NCBI GenBank assembly: GCA_022702705.1
Contig: CM040428.1
Span: 99,211,805 to 99,275,804 of the forward strand
Source of the DNA: Papilionanthe hookeriana x Papilionanthe teres
Taxonomy: Eukaryota; Streptophyta; Magnoliopsida; Asparagales; Orchidaceae
Direction of reading: 5' to 3'
Length of the DNA stretch: 64,000 nt
The notes under the pieces are model-generated. The model made no database searches. It was not told the origin of the DNA and was given only the letters and a program-made list of their open reading frames with translations. This document shows positions 1-11,617 of the stretch, piece by piece. Position 1 is the first letter of the stretch, and the number at the start of each line of letters is the position of its first letter. The position numbers and the translations under genes were made by a program.

Positions 1-540
1 GTCCTAATCCTATTGCTAGTCATTTCCTATGACGTCTAGGTTGTTGTGTTTTGTTTATAGATGATTTTCTTCATCAAAGAACAATTAAATTCAATTGTTC
101 TTCTAAAACATCCCGTCATATTGAAGAAGTGCTTAGGACGAGTCCTAAACATCTTTTCAATACTTTCAAGATTATTTTGAGTCCAAGTAAATTTAGTTGC
201 ACAGGTGAATTAATAATCCAGGAGTTTAGTTAGGCTTTGTCACATGCTCCGTGATCTTGGGCACTTGATTACCTGATGAATGAAGTGACATCTCATTTAA
301 TACTCTATTTAAGAGTTATAATAATTAAAGCCCTTAGAGGCAAGTTGGTTTGTTGAGAATTTTAATCATTCTTAATTTGAAGTTTGAGTTAATGATTTAA
401 AGTGATTTAGTTTAATTATGAGGTTTTAATTAATAATTTTAAGTTTAGAATAGTGTTCAAATTATTTTTGATTTAAATCTTTATACTTTAAGTGATCTTA
501 ATATTTTAAATTTGTTTTACTTTTATTGTTGGATGATGTT

Positions 541-720
541 AATTTAACATAATTTTAAATTTAATTTAATTGAATTTAACTTAATTTAATTTAATTTAAT
601 TTCAATATTTTAAATTTAATTTAATTTAATTGTTAAAATGTTAATTTAATTTAATTTTTACTTAGTTTAATTTAATTTAATTTAATTGTTAAACCATTTA
701 ATATTTTGAGCTTTTCTTTA
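541..720. repeat. TTTAA-rich low-complexity tract in LTR copy A
   Basis: Repeated TTTAATTTAATTTAATT runs. The same kind of AT-only tract, much longer, lies at 29695-31680 in the related solo LTR, so this is the hypervariable part of the LTR. No coding potential. Confidence 0.75.
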
Positions 721-2499
721 ATTTAAGGGTTATTTATTTTTAATTTTTAATTTACTTAGTTTGGATTATCATTTTAATCTTAATTAAGAGTTAAATATTA
801 TTGAAGTGATTTATTTAGGGATTTTTTTATTAAAGAATTAATATCCTCTCAAGTTATATCCCCATTTTTAATAATTCTAATTTTCATTAATCTTCCAAAA
901 TTTAAATTGTTGAAATAATTAAAGTTTCATTTTGGTTTATTAAAAGTGATTAATGGGTTTCTATCCCTTTAATTTCCCAAAGTTTCAATCATCCAAGAAA
1001 GATAAAATCAAATATTTTACCCTCCATTTTAATTAAACCTAAAATTTTAATAAAGGGGTTAAAATTCTTTAATTACCTTTATGCCCTTTTAGACTTATTA
1101 ATTCCATAACTCACTAAATTGAGTTCAAATGAACTTGAAATTTTTATTTCACCTCACTTACATCTCAATTAAGACATTAGAGGAGAAAATGTGATTTTTC
1201 TGAATTTAATTTATTTATATAATTATTTTGAGTGAAAAATAAGGGATTTCAAGGAAAATTCAACAACATGACCAAGGTTTCTATCCTTAAGAAAATTATG
1301 GGATGTTCCTAATAACTAGAGGACCACATGGACTAACTTTGGTGATTTTTTAAATTATATTTTATTTATTATAGTTATTTTGAGTTTTGGAGTGTTGATT
1401 AATTATAAAATAAAATTATAGTTGAAAAATAGATTTTATATTTTTATTAAATCTCTCTAACCTCAAGGAGTTCAGAGAAATAAATTTTATAATTTTCTGA
1501 TTTTTGTTTGGTTTATTAGAATTAATTTAGTGAAAAGGTTGGAAAATATATTTTTTTAATATTAAAAGTTGTTTTAAGCATTTAAAATTCAATATCTTTA
1601 CTTTGAGACTAGGGAAAAATATTTGGTTTATTCCTAAGTGATTAGGAGTCAAAATATGACATTTTTATAATTTTTAATATTTTTATGATTTTTATTATTT
1701 TTTAATTATTTAAAATATTAAAATATGATTAAAAATTAAAAATTTTAGAAAATTCCAATTTTAATTTTTATAGAATCCTCTTATATCAGAGAGCCCACAA
1801 AACCAATTTGGTGATTTTTTGAAATGTATTTTTGGAGTTATGAATTTTTAAAGTTTAATTTTGATCGTGTGGCTTAATTAATTCATTTAGTGGGGCTAAT
1901 CATTTTCAATTGACCTCAAATTTTTATGTAAGGTTCTCTGTATCCTAAAAATCAATGGAGAGTAGATTTCAAGTTATTTTAATGTGTGGTTAACCCTAAT
2001 TAATTAAAATTTAGTTTTGAGTAATTAGGCCAATTAGGGTTATTCTTAATGAATTAACTCAAAATATAATTATCCTAAGGTTCTCTAGTCCTAAGAAACT
2101 TTCCCAAATTTTCCTAGAATTTTCTAAGCAACATACTAATTATTGAAATTAAAATACCAAAAACAGTGACATAAACTTGAAAAATACATAACTTTCCATA
2201 GAGATGGCCTCTGACCTTGAAAAATTAAGGGAATGTTCCCAAGATCAGAGGCTTCAAAAGCCCTATTGTCTCATGCCATGGTGATTTGTCTATGCAGATG
2301 GAGAATCAGAATACTGAAATGAGTAAATAATTAATTAAAAATAAAATACTTATCAAAATAACTTGATTTCTTTTCCACATTATTCTCCTCTGTTCACTGA
2401 GTAAGAGGGTATTTTTAGTTTATTTTTATGATTTTTCTACACAAAGATATGGATTTTCTATGTTCTGGGTATTTAAATAAATAGAAAAAATCCTATTTA

Positions 2500-2720
2500 T
2501 CTACTTATCCGACTCAGCGCCGTGTCAACCTACAGCGGATCGAAAGACGACGCGGTGAGCTCCCATTCAACGCGGCCATCTGAGTTAGCCGCCACGCGTC
2601 CCGCTGTCTCGCTCCTTCCTCTGATCCGATGCAATCTGAGCCGTTCAGCCGATACACGCGCGATCGGACGGCGCCTGGTCATCGTCTACGACTGGTGTGC
2701 ACCCGTGACCGTCCACACTA
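2500..2720 (-). promoter_or_regulatory. GC-rich, CpG-rich island of Tat LTR (copy A)
   Basis: An abrupt GC- and CpG-rich block in otherwise AT-rich DNA. It is shared with 36890-37110 and, in part, 56840-56908 (words such as GTCTACGACTGGTGTGCACC on this strand), and its like is seen at 62856-63002. Its conserved place in each LTR suggests a promoter or leader element; that role is inferred. Confidence 0.5.
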
Positions 2721-4417
2721 AAACCCTAAGAACTCTCTCATTTCTCAACAGATTTTCGTGTTCTTATGCTCTATGGATTCATCTTGAAGAGACAAACACA
2801 TTCATACGATTTACATGCCATGAAATTAACTGGAATGAAATGAAGGATTGCTGGAAGCTCGAGAGGAAGGAATGATCCATACCTTTGCTCTGAGAAGTGT
2901 AGCTTCAATCAAAGAGTTGTGTCACCTTCGATTGCACCCAAGGAAGCTACAAATGAAGTCTCTGGCTCTAGGGAATTGTCTAGGTATGAAAGTGTCCATA
3001 GTCGATTTCAAAGCTTGGAGGCTAGAGCAAGCCGGGTGGCCTAGAGAGGGGGCTTTCAACTGGGAACTCCTTCTCTTGGTCCTGTGCGAGTGTGGGTGAG
3101 TTTAATTTGGGTTTGGTGGAGGTTTCGAGAGATGTCCCGGTTACGGGCTTAGAATTGAGCTCCAAAATTGAGCTAAATCAATGGGGTTTAGGACAGGAGA
3201 GCAGTGGGGATCAATTGCTCTAAGTGAGGAGAAGGTCCTGGAGCAATTTTGGCAGAGTTTTGTTTAGGTCTGGTTCATCACCTTGTTTGGCCGAGAGAGT
3301 GGTGGGTTTAAATAGACAAGGCTGGAGGGCCTCCCAGGGGGAGTTAGGGCTTGGGATCAGCTGCTCTGGTGAGGAGAAGAATATCCCTTGTGGCCATTAG
3401 GCATGGGATAAGTCGGCGAGCGAGTTCGAAATTGGCTCACATGGGTGCTCTCGGCCTCGATGGTCTCCGGCGAGTGTGGTGGGCCGGCGGCCGAGGTCGG
3501 GTCACCCTCGAGGTCGGGGAGGTCAGGGCTGGGGTTTAGTGCAGTCAATTGGCTGTGGACATGTGTAAAGGGATTGATTTAAATGGAATGGGAGAAGGCT
3601 CATTTTGGATTGGTTTGGTTCAACTCATGTATTAGGCTAGGTGCACCTCCCCAAGGCTTGACTTTGGGCTGGGAGGAATATTTGGGTCAGCCAAGAGAGT
3701 GGTGAGGTCTCTTTCCATGGTGAGATGGCTAAGCTTGGTTTAGAGTGTGACATGAATGAGGTTAAAAAGCTTAATGAAGGATTAAGAAAGAGGTCCCCCC
3801 ATTTGCCATAATTGACATGGTGAGGTGTAAAGTGACTCCCATGGCTTGCATATGGCTTATGCATGGCTCCATGGCTTCATTTGGCTTGGGAAAAGATTTG
3901 GTCAATTTCATGAAAGAGGATTTTAGGAATTTTGGCATTTTGGTGGAAATTTGGATGAAGCTTGATTTGGAATGGTTTAATGATGATTTTGAAACTTAGG
4001 GGTGATGTCAATTAAAGGTATGATGAAAAGAAATTGTCATGTGGGCTTTAGTGCCAATTTTAGGTTTTTGGATTTAATTTGGATGGGCCTTTAGAAAGGT
4101 TTAAGGAGGTGGCCTTTTAGGTTTGAAAACAAATTGGTAAATGGAAGTTTTGTAAAAGATTGGGCCAAACAAATGTTGGGCTTAGTTTAGGGATGTATCA
4201 TGAGTGATCTAGAATAGGTCTGAAATGATTTGGAGTTGAATTGGGTTTAATTTGAGATTTTTTGGTAAAGGCGCCAAAGTGGGTCAAATTGGGCTAACAT
4301 GGGCTAAGGTTGGGCTAGTGTTGGATTTGATGTAAAATTAATGTTGAGAAATGTTTATGGGGGTGTTACAAAGAGTTTTCAACTTTGGTTGGGCTTTGAT
4401 TTTGGGATTTGGGCACA

Positions 4418-4503
4418 TTTGGGTTAAGTTTGGGTTTAGGCCAAAAATGGAGATTTTGACTTTGGGTTAAGTTTGGGTTTAGGCCAAAAATGGAGATTTT
4501 GAG
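4418..4503. repeat. 43-bp tandem duplication in LTR copy A
   Basis: Two adjacent copies of a 43-bp segment containing GGGTTAAGTTTGGGTTTAGG. Copies B and C of the LTR appear to have only one, so the duplication is specific to this copy. Confidence 0.7.
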
Positions 4504-5688
4504 TTTAGGTTCAAATTTGAGGCAAATCTTGTTATTGTTTTGTTTGTGGGAATATTAGGAAGGTTTAGGAAAATATTTGGGGTTAATTGGAGTTGAATTG
4601 GGTTGGTTTGGGCTAAGTTTAGGTCATGGGCCAAAATTGTGCTTTAGGATTCAAATTGGAATTGGATCCAAATGTCAATCAAATTGGGCATGGATTTGGT
4701 CTAAATTGATATTGGGGATATTTAATTGAAGTTTAGAATTTAATTGGACCAAAATTGAGGTTAAATGGGTTGATTTGGTTTGACATTGGGTTCATTTGGG
4801 TTAAGAATGGGTCAAATTGGGGGGTTTTAGTAAAAGTGGGTTAAATTGACCAAATTGGCCTAGGGTGTAGTTGAACAAAATGAAACTGGGAATATTTGGG
4901 AGTTTCTGAAATTTTCTGGGAATTTTTGGAATTTTTGGCTAAGAAGGGCATTTTGGGTATTTGGACGGTATTGGGGGGTTTTCTTTGGAAATTTTGGTAT
5001 ATTTGGCTATGAATAATCAATTTGAGTGGGGGGAAATGTTTAGGATTGATTTTGAGAAATTTTGGGTAATTGGGTGATTTTGCAAATTTTGGGTAGTTTC
5101 AAGAGCATTTGGTAGCTTTAGTGGGTGTAAGGCCCCGGGAGTCAAAAATTGAAATTTTGGAAAAATAAAGATTGATCAAATTTGAGTAGAATGGAATCAC
5201 TTTGGTTGAGACATGAAGCCATATCAAGCCCATAAGAGCCATGAGAGGACTCATTTGAGGTATTCACTATGTTGTTCCTAACCCTCTTAGCCAAGGGCTT
5301 AGGGGTTGGAGACCATCCATATGAATTACCTACATGAGTCAGGAAGTCAAGCTAGGTATGAATGGTTTTAGGATTTGGAATGTGTGTGAAAGTGTAATGT
5401 GTGCGAGTCAACCCTCACCAGACCAGGTCACCCAGGGTAGTCCTAAGGCCAAAGAGTCCTATAGGGAACTCATCTTTTAAACCTACACATTTGATCTTAA
5501 CCCTCCAAGTGACTTAGGGGTTTACAATCAAACCTATGGAGTTTGCAGGGGGTTTAGAGGTGTTTAAATTTCTAAGTGGTGGGTCCCATTTCTAGTCCTC
5601 TAAGATAGTCAAAGGGAAAGCCTAAGACTAGATCCTAAGTACTAAGGAGAGAGAAGAGAAGAGACCTCATCAAAAATGAGTTCAACAC

Positions 5689-6594
5689 TACGAAGTCTTC
5701 GTTAGAGGTGTCAGAGTTTGATTTACTCCTGAGAGGATCAATGTGTTTTATGGACAGCCACCTACCATTGAGTGCCACTATTCTGGACTATCTCCATCTG
5801 AGGTAGATCTTGAGATGATCATTGCTTATTTGACTGACGACACTGGAGCCTGGATGATCCGGAATGACAAACGGGTAAATTTCAAATCTTCTAAGTTAAA
5901 TGGTATTTCTAAGGGATGGCATTACTTTATTTCTGCTAGAATTCTACCTTCCCACCACCTGAGCGAAGTCACTAGAGATCGTGCTATCTTAAACTATTGC
6001 ATTCAGGAGAGGAAGCTGATAGATGTTGGTAGTATCATTTATGATTCTGTGGAGTCTACTGCTAGATCCACCACTTCTGTGGGACTGGAATTCCCATCTT
6101 TGATCCATTCTTTATGTGTTAGCAATGGAGTTACTGTTGATATTTCTGAGGAGAAGCTGAAAACTACCAAACCAATTGGGCAGGAGAGTGTTAGCATATA
6201 TGATCGTCTTCGAGGGAAGAGATCGACCGCTCCTTCTACTTCGCACCACTTCGGGTAGACCTTCTACTTCTCGACCTTCTACTTCTCTCTGCTGAGCCAC
6301 CATCTAGTTTTTGGGAATCGATGCATGATCGGTTTATAGAGCGAGCGGCATGAGGTATTTCAAACTCATTTGCGAGTTGATTCTATTGATAAGAAAATTG
6401 ATCATTTATCTAAGTATACCCAGAGAAAGAGTAGTTATGATGCTGAGTATGATGAAGCTCTCGTTAGATTCCTGAAGGGAGAGCATGATGTTCAGTTTCC
6501 TACCTTTCCTAGATTCTCACCATATGTTGATCCTAAAGATGTTGAGTTTTCTTTTGGTGATGATGACGATGATGAGGCTACAGACAATGATTAG
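5689..6594 (+). pseudogene. Athila extra ORF, 'putative plant transposon protein' family (5'-truncated, broken)
   Basis: The frame runs from the insertion breakpoint through an in-frame TGA at 5719-5721, an open stretch 5743-6258, then a shift into the frame 6370-6594. The open stretch holds the family core: FTPERINVFYG, then GWHYFISARILPSHHLSEVT, DRAILNY and IDVGSIIYDS. I associate these with the plant domain found in extra ORFs downstream of integrase in Athila elements and in many plant 'transposon' proteins; its function is not known to me. The C-terminus is acidic (GDDDDDEATDND). The same protein, with SEVTRDRAVPNF and INVGSIIY, is found on the minus strand at 19476-20641 in a separate Athila copy. 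The N-terminus was removed by the Tat LTR insertion. Confidence 0.8.
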
Positions 6595-7907
6595 AAGCCT
6601 GATTTACCTCTGAGATGTGCTAAGTCTGTTGTTAGTTTAGTTTGTTTGCTAGTATTGATTATTGTTTGTTGTTTGCTAGTTTAGATTTGTTTATGTACTT
6701 TGTGTGGATTGTTTGATGTTGAGACTGTTGTTAGAGTATTTTTAATGTAGTGTGTTTAAGATTGAAATTTGGATGAATTTATGTTTATTTCTGTTTCAGC
6801 CTACTGTTTAGTAGTTCGTATTGTTGTTCTCTTTCTGTTATTATAAGTAGTATAGTCATTTAATTTAATTACTAATGAGCTCTGCTTACTTTTATGCTCG
6901 CTTCATTATTTCAGTATTATTCATAAAAGCATGTGTAGAAGTAAATTTTTCTTTCTAGAATTTTTTTTACATACTTATAAAAATTCCTTTTTAAAATTAT
7001 GTTTTTCTTTCTCTCATACTTAAAAGAATTTTCATGATAGACAAAAACTTAAGTTTGGGGGAAAGGGAAAATACATTCAAATTTAAATTTTATTTGTCCT
7101 TAAAGAAATAATATTTTCTTAAAATAAAAATTTTAACATAACATGAGGAATGAAGAATCTATTTAAGATCACTTAAATTTTTGAAATTATAAATAATTTA
7201 GTGGACTTAACAAAAAATTTTAATAACTTTGATTGATTTTAAGAATAGAATTATTCAACTTAAGGAAGAATAAGATTAAGAAATTTTTCTATTCATAGTA
7301 TAGATAATTGAATTTTAGAAGTATTAAGAAATCAAAAATTATAACTTGAAAAAGAATAGATTGAAATTCTTTTTGAAATCTATTTATGTTATAATAATTA
7401 AGTGAAAATGTATAAGTTTGAAAATATAAGTTAAGGATAGTGAAGTTCAAAACCATTAACAGGCTATCCAGATACATTAATCCTCTCTTTAAAACAAAAA
7501 AAAAAGAAAAAAAAAGATAGAAAAGAGAAAAAGAGAGGAGAAGCTTGAGGAAATGCCTAATAAAAAATTGGCTTCACTTGAATTAACTTATAAAAAGAAA
7601 ACTATTACATATATTACTGAATTTTTATGCATGTATTTTTATTAGAAAAGAATTTCATGAAGATATTTTTCTTGTGAATAATTTATGTGATCTTAATATA
7701 ATAAACTACAATTATTTTCGAAGTGAATGAATAATTTTTGAAGTCTTATGACTTGGTAGTTAGAATATTCTTTAAATTCTTAAAATTAAACTTAGTTAGT
7801 AAAATTTGGTTAATGATTTACTAAAGCTTTTATAAAATCAAAAATCATAAGGAATCTTAAATATTTACCTTTTATTCCAAATGTTATACATTTTATATAG
7901 TAAAAAG
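6595..7907 (+). other. Athila 3' untranslated region, no gene
   Basis: AT-rich DNA between the extra ORF and the LTR. Apart from the PPT-like motif at 7048-7067 and an A-rich tract near 7495-7530, no coding or RNA gene is seen. The matching stretch of the minus-strand Athila is 18195-19475. Confidence 0.6.
7048..7067 (+). promoter_or_regulatory. Upstream PPT-like motif (Athila L)
   Basis: CTTAAGTTTGGGGGAAAGGG, a purine-rich tract like the true PPT but about 880 bp before the LTR. The minus-strand Athila has a partner at the same relative place (19040-19021). Possibly an additional plus-strand priming site; inference. Confidence 0.5.
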
Positions 7908-7929
7908 CGTTACTTGAGGACAAGTAACG
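7908..7929 (+). promoter_or_regulatory. Hairpin immediately before the Athila PPT
   Basis: Nine-base-pair perfect inverted repeat CGTTACTTG / CAAGTAACG around the loop AGGA. The minus-strand Athila has the same loop and inner stem at 18175-18194, with the outermost shared pair changed on both sides (G-C here, A-T there), which suggests selection for the fold. Confidence 0.6.
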
Positions 7930-7947
7930 TTTAAGTTTGGCGGATTT
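7930..7947 (+). promoter_or_regulatory. Polypurine tract before LTR (Athila L)
   Basis: TTTAAGTTTGGCGGATTT directly before the LTR tip TGATCC. It matches the typical Athila form TAAGTTTGGGGGA with one G-to-C change. It would prime plus-strand synthesis during reverse transcription. Confidence 0.7.
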
Positions 7948-8154
7948 TGATCCAAGAAAAAAATACTTATTTTTATTCCTTGAGTTTTAATAAATTTTAA
8001 GGATATTATGCTTTAATGAAAGGTATTTTTATGTTTTTGGATGTAGGTGATGCAAAAATGTTCAAGAAGGAGAAAAACATGAAAAAGGAGCAAAAAGGAG
8101 CAAAAAGGAGCAAAAATAGAGCCAAAATGCAAAATTGTCGAAATTACTGGCCTC

Positions 8155-8402
8155 GCGCCTAAGCGCCAGCTCGATACAGAAAACTGTTAAGTTTTTGACA
8201 ACTTTTGGGTGGTTATTTTGATGGTGTGAGCGGTTATTGAACCTTCTAGAAGACTGGCAGTTGTTCCTGGTTTATAGGACATGTGATACAATGTATTTGG
8301 ATGCTTCAAAATGGTTTTAATCGTGAAGAGGTGCGATCCAAAGTGAAGAGGTGCGAAGAACTGGACGCGGTGTCTGGCGCTAATATGGCGCCTAGGCGCC
8401 AG
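8155..8402 (+). promoter_or_regulatory. GCGCC-rich block in Athila LTR upstream of TATA box
   Basis: Inverted GGCGCC-type words GCGCCTAAGCGCCA (8155-8168) and TGGCGCCTAGGCGCCAG near 8386-8402 in an AT-rich LTR. The LTR of fragment K has the same words near 11359 and 11395-11432. A position 70-320 bp before a TATA box suggests U3 regulatory DNA. Confidence 0.45.
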
Positions 8403-8473
8403 AAACACCTTCTAGAAGATTCATTGAATTTGGACACATTTTGAAGAGGTTCCTTGAGGCAACCCTTGAAAAT

Positions 8474-8482
8474 TATAAATAG
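8474..8482 (+). promoter_or_regulatory. TATA box of Athila LTR promoter
   Basis: TATAAATAG, followed about 30 bp later by a purine-rich leader (AGAGAGAGAATTAGAGAG). This is the expected place for U3/R promoter DNA. Confidence 0.6.
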
Positions 8483-9578
8483 GAGGGTACTCCTTCAGAG
8501 AAAAACGCCCAACCTAGAGAGAGAATTAGAGAGATAATATTAGGGCCACCTTTTTACTTTCCTTCATAAATTAGTGATTTTATTTTAGCGTTTGTATTTA
8601 GAGTTTGAAAGAGTTGGTGCATCTGGAGTTCATTACGCTGTGGAGTCAGTAGGAATCGGAAGTTCAGTAGGAGAAACATCTAAGATAAGTGTTTTTATTT
8701 TAATTCAAAGTTCATGTTTTGTTATTTAATTTCAATGTGTTTTGAGTAGTTACTTTACTTTCTCCTTTCAATTATGAAAAGATAAATAAGATAATACAAA
8801 ATTCGTCGGAGAATTAAAAATCATATATTTTCAAAACATTGTGATGATATTAATACCAATTCTTAATTTACTATTTAAATTGGCCATTTAAATTGTTAAA
8901 ACCTGTTGAAGAGTTTTGAGACCTAGAATGAGATGAATTCTTAACTTTTAGATGTCACATGAATCCTTGGGTAGTCCTAGGCCTTGTGCGGGTTAGGAAA
9001 GGGTCACTTGTAGGGCCGACCATAGCCACCCTTGGACATCTAGTAGTGTGAGCCTAGATTAACCCATTCTACTAACAGTACATTCGGACTTGATCTATAG
9101 GCTAGTCAATGTTCTTTATACTATCAAGCGAAGATAAAGAATAGGAATGCTTCTATTTGGCACAATACCATAAATTTATATTCTTCACGAATATTATTAT
9201 TATCTTAGAAAATCTTGGATTATTTGAAAGGGAGAAAGTTACTTTCTTATTCCTATTTATATCAATCATTTTATTTCTACTTTATTATTAAATATAGTAA
9301 ATTAAAGATATTTTATTTTTGACTATAAAAGAAAAACTTTAAAATAAAAATATTTAAAGATCTATAACTCTCTCCTCGTGGGAACGATATGCGGGGTCTT
9401 TGTTTCAAAGCCCTATATTACTTGATACGATACGTATACTTGCATAGTACCCCTAGTGTGTAAAATATTTTCCATAAAATTATATTTATACACACTAGCT
9501 GCTATTATTATTTATAACATATATTTTTGAAAGCATTAATTAGTACGTTGATCTTCAGAGGACTTCGGGTCAAGTTTT

Positions 9579-9596
9579 TGGCGCCGTTGCCAGAGA
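9579..9596 (+). promoter_or_regulatory. Primer binding site, Athila type (element L)
   Basis: TGGCGCCGTTGCCAGAGA, six bases after the LTR end. This is the usual Athila PBS, generally taken to match a tRNA-Asp 3' end, with two differences from the common GCCGGGGA form. Confidence 0.75.
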
Positions 9597-9605
9597 AGAA
9601 GATTT

Positions 9606-10735
9606 TAGTACGCATATATTTATATCTGGTCACCCAACATCAGTTTCCCATCAGGTTTAAGTTGATTGACTGAAAAATAAGGTTTAAGTCTATGACCATT
9701 AACTTTCAATATTTTTCCAGCATTAGTATCTTGAATATCGACAGCTACATAAGAATAAACTTTTATCACAATAAATGGACCCATCCATTTGGACTTATGT
9801 TTTCTAGGAAAAATTCTCATCTTGGAATTATACAGTAAAATTTTGTGTCCTAGCTCAAGATTTTTAGTAAGAATCTTCCAATCATGCCATAACTTCATTT
9901 TCTCTTTATAAAACTTAGCATTTTCATAAGATTCATTGCTTATCTCTTCAAGCTCATTTAATTGCAATAATATCTTCTCAGCAACATCCTTCAAATTATA
10001 ATTGAACTCTTTTATAGCCAAATATGCTTTATGCTCAAGTTAAACAGGTAAATGACAAGCTTTACCAAAAATTAGCCTATATGGGGACATCCCTATAGGA
10101 GTTCTGTAAGCAGTCCTATAGGCCCACAAAGCATAATCCAGTTTGATTGACCAATCTTTTCTATTTGGATTAACATTTTTTTCCAACATTCTTTTAATTT
10201 CACGATTGGATAATTCAACCAAACCACTTGTCTGAGGATGATAAGTAGTAGTAATGCGATGGTTAATATGATATTTCTTTACTAACTTCTCCATAATCGC
10301 ATTTCTAAAATGACTTCCCCCATCTATTATGATTACTCTTGGTATTCCAAATCTGTAAAATATATTCTTTCTTAAAAACTTTGCAACACTTTGAGCATCA
10401 CATTGAGGTGAAGCAACAGCTTAAATCCATTTGGATACATAGTCTACTAGTATTAAACTATAAATCTTTCCGAAAGATGGTGTAAATGGTCCCATGAAAT
10501 CTAATCCCCAAACATCAAATATTTCAACTTCCAACATTTAATTGAGGGGATTCTCATTTCTTTTAGAAATATTTCCTACACCCTGACATCGATCATAAAT
10601 TTTAATATATGCATTAACATCTTTAAAAATTGTAGGCCAATAAAATCTAGATTGTAAAATTTTATAAGCAAATCTATTAACTCCAAAATGTACCTTATAA
10701 TCAGAATTATGACATTTTTTTGCAATTTAATTACT
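9606..10735 (-). pseudogene. Athila integrase fragment (element K), inverted
   Basis: Reading leftward: a zinc-finger remnant (HNSDYKVHFG, then YDRCQG), the catalytic core with WGLDFMGPF, an in-frame TAA, IIDGGSHFRN and YHPQTSGLVELSNR (D, D and E present), then MSPYRLIFGKACHLPV, a stop, and the C-terminal GPF/Y module HKSKWMGPFIVI. All other pol and gag parts are missing. Right of it the DNA passes straight into a minus-strand LTR fragment, so a deletion joined LTR to integrase. To the left it abuts the PBS of element L in the opposite orientation. Integrase would insert the cDNA; this copy cannot act. Confidence 0.85.
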
Positions 10736-11617
10736 TCATCATCTAAGAAAAATAAAGATAAAGTAAACTACTCATATTTCATGAATAAAACACAAACACA
10801 ACTTTATTTGAATCATCCTTATAAAACCATAATGAAAACACAACAAATCATACTAAAAAATAAAGTGTAAAAAGAAAGATAAATACTTATCCGAAAATCC
10901 TCTCCACAAGACTCTAGAAACTCCTTTGAAATTTTGCTTTCCACAATGCAACTCTACAGAGGTTGGCACCCAACTCTGATGACTCAAATAAAAATTGTAA
11001 ACTTCAACAAAAACTAGATACAAGGATGAAAGAAAATTGGTGAGAAGAAGGCCTCGCACTAACCCTTTTTCCTTTCTTACTCTCTACTCTCTACTAACAA
11101 TTATAGAGCTACACTAAGAAACTCTCTAAAAATAGAAGAAATCTAAAACTAACTCTCTATACTTACACACTTTAAACACCACACTTGCAAATTATGAGGC
11201 TTCATTTTTATATTTTTCTAAAAGGTGCCTTGGTGTCTCTTCAAATAATGTCTGGACTCAATGTATCCACCAAAAGATGCATCCCTTCAATCACATTGGC
11301 CGCCCAAAGGATGTTAAGGATATCACCACCAAAAGTTGCTTCATACACCCCTTGAAAATGGCGCCAAATTTAATTAAAATTTGATTTTTGAGTGTGACGC
11401 TTAAGCACCGGCACTTTGGTGCTTAGGCGCCAGAGGCCAAATTTCTCAAACTTCATAATTTTGCTCTAAATTTGATCCTTTTTCGCTCCTTTCATCATAA
11501 TTAATCATTTTTATCATACCTGAAAGAAAAACACAAAATACCTTCCATTAAAGTGCAATATCATCAAAATAAGGTATAAAAATATGTATAAAAACTCTAT
11601 ATATTTTAGGTGTATCA
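10736..11617 (-). mobile_element. Partial Athila LTR (element K)
   Basis: On the minus strand the LTR begins TGATACACCTAAAATATATA at 11617. It continues through GGCGCC words (11432-11359), a TATA-like AATATAAAAATG near 11200, then a leader, and is lost at about 10735 where integrase begins. There is no PPT just outside its tip, so it is the 5' LTR of K. The 10853-11059 ORF inside it is not supported. Confidence 0.75.

Larger units (their letters stand above)
1..5687 (-). mobile_element. Giant Tat-type LTR, copy A (partial, cut by window edge)
   Basis: Read on the minus strand this matches the LTR of the large Tat element at 26997-41314 and 53922-56908. The LTR tip is at 5687 (TGTTGAACTCATTTTTGATG on the minus strand). 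The matching order is G-poor block, GC-rich island (2500-2720), then AT-rich block, reaching the equivalent of about 39660 when the window ends. The last 1.6 kb of the LTR and any internal region lie outside. It interrupts the Athila extra ORF that resumes at 5688. Several short ORFs inside are not conserved as proteins and are not called. Whether this is a solo LTR or one end of a full element cannot be decided here. Confidence 0.85.
7948..9572 (+). mobile_element. Athila LTR (element L), 1625 bp
   Basis: Starts TGATCC after a PPT and ends GGGTCA six bases before a PBS, giving TG...CA ends. It holds a GCGCC-rich block (8155-8402), a TATA box (8474-8482), and near the end the block (CTCGTGGGA, TATTACTTGATACGATACG, AGTGTGTAAAATATTTTCC) also found in the LTRs at 12926-14643 and, in part, 16626-18156. 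Length fits Athila LTRs. Confidence 0.85.
5688..9605 (+). mobile_element. Athila-type LTR retrotransposon, 3' part (element L)
   Basis: In order: 3' remnant of the extra ORF (5689-6594), AT-rich 3' untranslated region with two PPT-like motifs, a pre-PPT hairpin, an LTR (7948-9572), then a tRNA-type PBS (9579-9596). Gag and pol of this copy are absent because the Tat LTR copy A was inserted at 5687/5688. An LTR with both a PPT before it and a PBS after it belongs to two element units, so the locus may once have been a tandem (LTR-internal-LTR-internal) array. The sequence after the PBS breaks off into inverted integrase DNA at about 9605. Confidence 0.85.
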
